A stretch of 64,000 bases of DNA from Monodelphis domestica. Taxonomy: Eukaryota > Chordata > Mammalia > Didelphimorphia > Didelphidae. The position numbers and the translations under genes were made by a program. The notes under the pieces were generated by a model. The model did no database searches. It was not told the DNA's origin and was given only the letters and a program-made list of their open reading frames with translations. Below are positions 61,861 to 64,000 of the stretch, piece by piece. The stretch is taken from NCBI RefSeq assembly GCF_027887165.1, contig NC_077229.1, forward strand, positions 203,881,753 to 203,945,752. Direction: 5' to 3'. Each line of letters starts with the position of its first letter. Within the stretch, counting starts at the first letter, position 1.

Positions 61861-62401
61861 TCTTCTAAGTTCTTGTTCTAAAAACTGAAGCCCAAGTAAG
61901 AAAAACATTATCTGATTTGAAAACTCCATTTCCCATGCATGTCTTTGCAAAATTTTCAAACAGGCAGCACAGGAAACAAAAAATTCCAGGATGTTTTGCT
62001 TGAATCCTAGGATTTTTATCCTTTTCCAAAGTAGCAATTACAGAATAAAGATTCATTCACATGTTCATTCATTTATTTCTAGAAAGAGAATCATCACATG
62101 AACTGTGAATGGAGCCAGGGCTGAGCATCTGCTATTCAGAGGTTGAGATTCATGTACTAAGGATAGCTCTTTGCTGATTTATCAACACAGAATTAGATGA
62201 GAATAATGGCAAAGATCATGCTCATAATGCCATCTGAGTAATCATTATTCTGTAGTATCTAGAGTTATATCTTTTAATGGGCAAATGAAAGAAACATCAG
62301 GGAAAGAGGTTAAAGGTGACTTTCTCTTATCCTCACATTAATGGAATGGCAAGGTAGATATAACATCTTGAAGTACTTCGCATTTTTGGTCCACTATTAT
62401 T
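61861..62401. other. Unassigned interval with no gene seen
   Basis: Nothing recognised. Confidence 0.4.
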
Positions 62402-62413
62402 AACCTACTATAT

Positions 62414-62601
62414 AGATATATTAAAAAAAAAAAAACCCTTACTATTGGTTCCAAGGCAGAAGAGTGGTAAGGGCTAGGCAATGGGGGTTAAGTGACTTGC
62501 CTAGGATCACACAGCTGGGAAGTATCTGAGGTCAGATTTGAACCCAAGACCTCCCATTTCTAGGCCTGGCTCTCAACCTACTGAGTTACTCAGCTGTCCC
62601 C
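62414..62601 (-). mobile_element. SINE1/WSINE1-type SINE
   Basis: An A-rich start, then 'acccttactattggttccaa', 'taggatcacacagctgggaa' and 'gagttactcagctgtcccc'. Flanks AACCTACTATAT (62402-62413) and AACTTACTATAT (62602-62613) match at 11 of 12. Confidence 0.9.
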
Positions 62602-63182
62602 AACTTACTATATTTTTAAAAGCATGAGATCCCAAGGTGGGAAAGAACAGTTATAACAAGAATTTGACAGTGGACACTTAACAAAAACAAACTACATTCT
62701 AGTTGCTTCCTTTAATCCTCTTTTGTGATTAAAAATTTACTGTCTTACATAGTTTCTACATCTTGAGCCAAACAACAAGAAGGAAATAGGTTCTGTAAGA
62801 TTTTTGACCCACCATTTGGCCCCCATTGCCCCTTAAACCCTGATGGAGACAGCCCAGAACCCTGAACCCAAGAGTCTTTGGGAAATCATTGTCTCCAGAC
62901 TACTACCCTCTGCTATCACCCTGGAAAGCAATACCTATGGAGATGTAGTCTGGCAGGGTTCCACAGCCATAGCTACTGAAGACCAAGAAAGGAAAAGTTC
63001 TTGCCACCAAAGTCCTTGGAACTGTCAAATGGTTCAACATCTAAAAAGGATATGTTTTTATTCATGGAAATAACATTACAGAAAAGGCATTCACATCTGC
63101 TTTGCTCCTGTAACCGAAGGACCTTGGGACTTTTCCATCTAAATTGCAGCTGAAACCATCCATGTGTGTCATCTTTCCTATT
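62602..63182. other. Unassigned interval with no gene seen
   Basis: The frames at 62843-63073 and 62973-63287 overlap on opposite strands and show no family. Confidence 0.4.
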
Positions 63183-63292
63183 AGAATGTGAGCTCCTTGA
63201 GAGCAGAGACTGTTCTGTATTTCTATTTGTACCTCCAGCAGTTAGCCAAGAGCTTTGCAAATAGTCAGCATTTAATAAATTCTTCATTCATA
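63183..63292 (+). mobile_element. L2 LINE 3' end
   Basis: 'tgtgagctccttgagagcag' and 'agcatttaataaattcttca' in the L2 tail order. Confidence 0.65.
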
Positions 63293-64000
63293 GGTTAGAT
63301 GAGTGTCCTTCCAGAAAAGGTTCCAAAGTGGACATCTAACCCCACAGTGACAGTCTTACACTAGGACTCTTACTCTGTAGCAGTGACAGGCTCTGCAAAA
63401 ATCTTCATGTTTTACAGCACATTTTCCCCTTTAGTGGAGGTCCTATACTGTGATTTTCTGTTTTATCAGGCTAAAGAGGATATATTTTATCATAATGGCT
63501 TCAAATCCAATGTGTACAGGCCAACACAAATAGGGTATTACAAGTTAAAGAACTGTACCTCGGGCACCATTTTATTAGAACTAGTGTTTACATCAAACAA
63601 TACATCCTAAGTACTTTATATTAAGCGTGGACGAATCATTTGCCTGAGGATTAGGTGTTGTACCATTGAAATGTAATCCTTCTGTTGGTATTTTTTTAAA
63701 CTGCCAAACCAAACATGGTCAAATAAGTAACTGTGAAAACTGAAACAGGGAAAATTGGATCTGAAATCGAAGCTGTTAAATAAAAACAAAAGCAAAGACA
63801 GAGGTGAAATGGGTAAGAATATTATCACCTGAATTGCTTGAATCAGGCTCATAGCTTATCTGTCGAGTTTCTGAAGTCTACTGTTGAGGGTTCCTTTGTA
63901 TATTCTAATTATATCCCTATAATTTTCTATACAAGAAAAAAAATAAGGGGATTATTTCAACTAAGAGTTGGCTAAAAACCCCTAAGCATAACACTTCCCT
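63293..64000. other. Unassigned window end
   Basis: No gene or repeat recognised. Confidence 0.4.

Overview
This is a vertebrate nuclear window, almost certainly from a marsupial. It is AT-rich and CpG-poor. It carries many copies of a tRNA-derived SINE that starts GGGGGCAGCT and has the marsupial SINE1/WSINE1 type of body. It also has many CORE-SINE/MIR/Mar1-like copies, L2 and L3/CR1 remnants, hAT-type MITEs and marsupial-type L1 elements. I cannot separate an American opossum from an Australian marsupial by eye. I find no multi-exon host gene, no rRNA or tRNA gene, no CRISPR array and no recognisable provirus. Most short open frames are chance.

The one recognisable protein-coding sequence is a processed retrocopy of RAN, the nuclear transport GTPase (14104-14751, 215 codons, uninterrupted). 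It sits inside ORF2 of an L1. It has its 5' UTR, a 3' UTR of about 1.1 kb, a poly(A) signal, a short A tail and a 16-bp target-site duplication at a TT/AAAA site. Two critical positions differ from RAN: the P-loop reads GDVGTGKT (G19V in RAN numbering) and NKxD reads NKMG (D125G).

Layout: 1-9.4 kb holds degraded SINE, L2 and L1 scraps plus unassigned sequence. 9.47-19.07 kb is a composite L1 block: an L1 with its 5' end, inactivated ORF1 and ORF2, the RAN insertion, a 3' UTR and an A-run, joined directly to the 3' part of a different L1 subfamily. That second piece ends with an apparent 18-nt 3' transduction and a second A-run, and imperfect 15-bp repeats flank the whole block. 19-32 kb has L2, SINE, hAT and L3 fragments and a 5'-truncated minus-strand L1 interrupted by a young SINE. 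32.46-33.15 kb is locally CpG-enriched with CCAAT/ATTGG motifs. 33-46 kb is mixed SINE and MITE remnants. 46-48.5 kb and 51.9-54.65 kb are repeat-poor islands, the second with a G-quadruplex tract, a CpG cluster and paired CCAAT motifs. 54.66-54.98 kb carries a (CT)n and (GA)n pair. 57.7-64 kb holds a degraded L1/HAL1-like element, a very young L1 3' fragment, an L1 nested in an L2, and SINEs.

The window reads as intergenic or intronic DNA of a repeat-rich marsupial genome, with a few repeat-free patches that could be regulatory. All repeat family names come from remembered consensus features, not from a database search.
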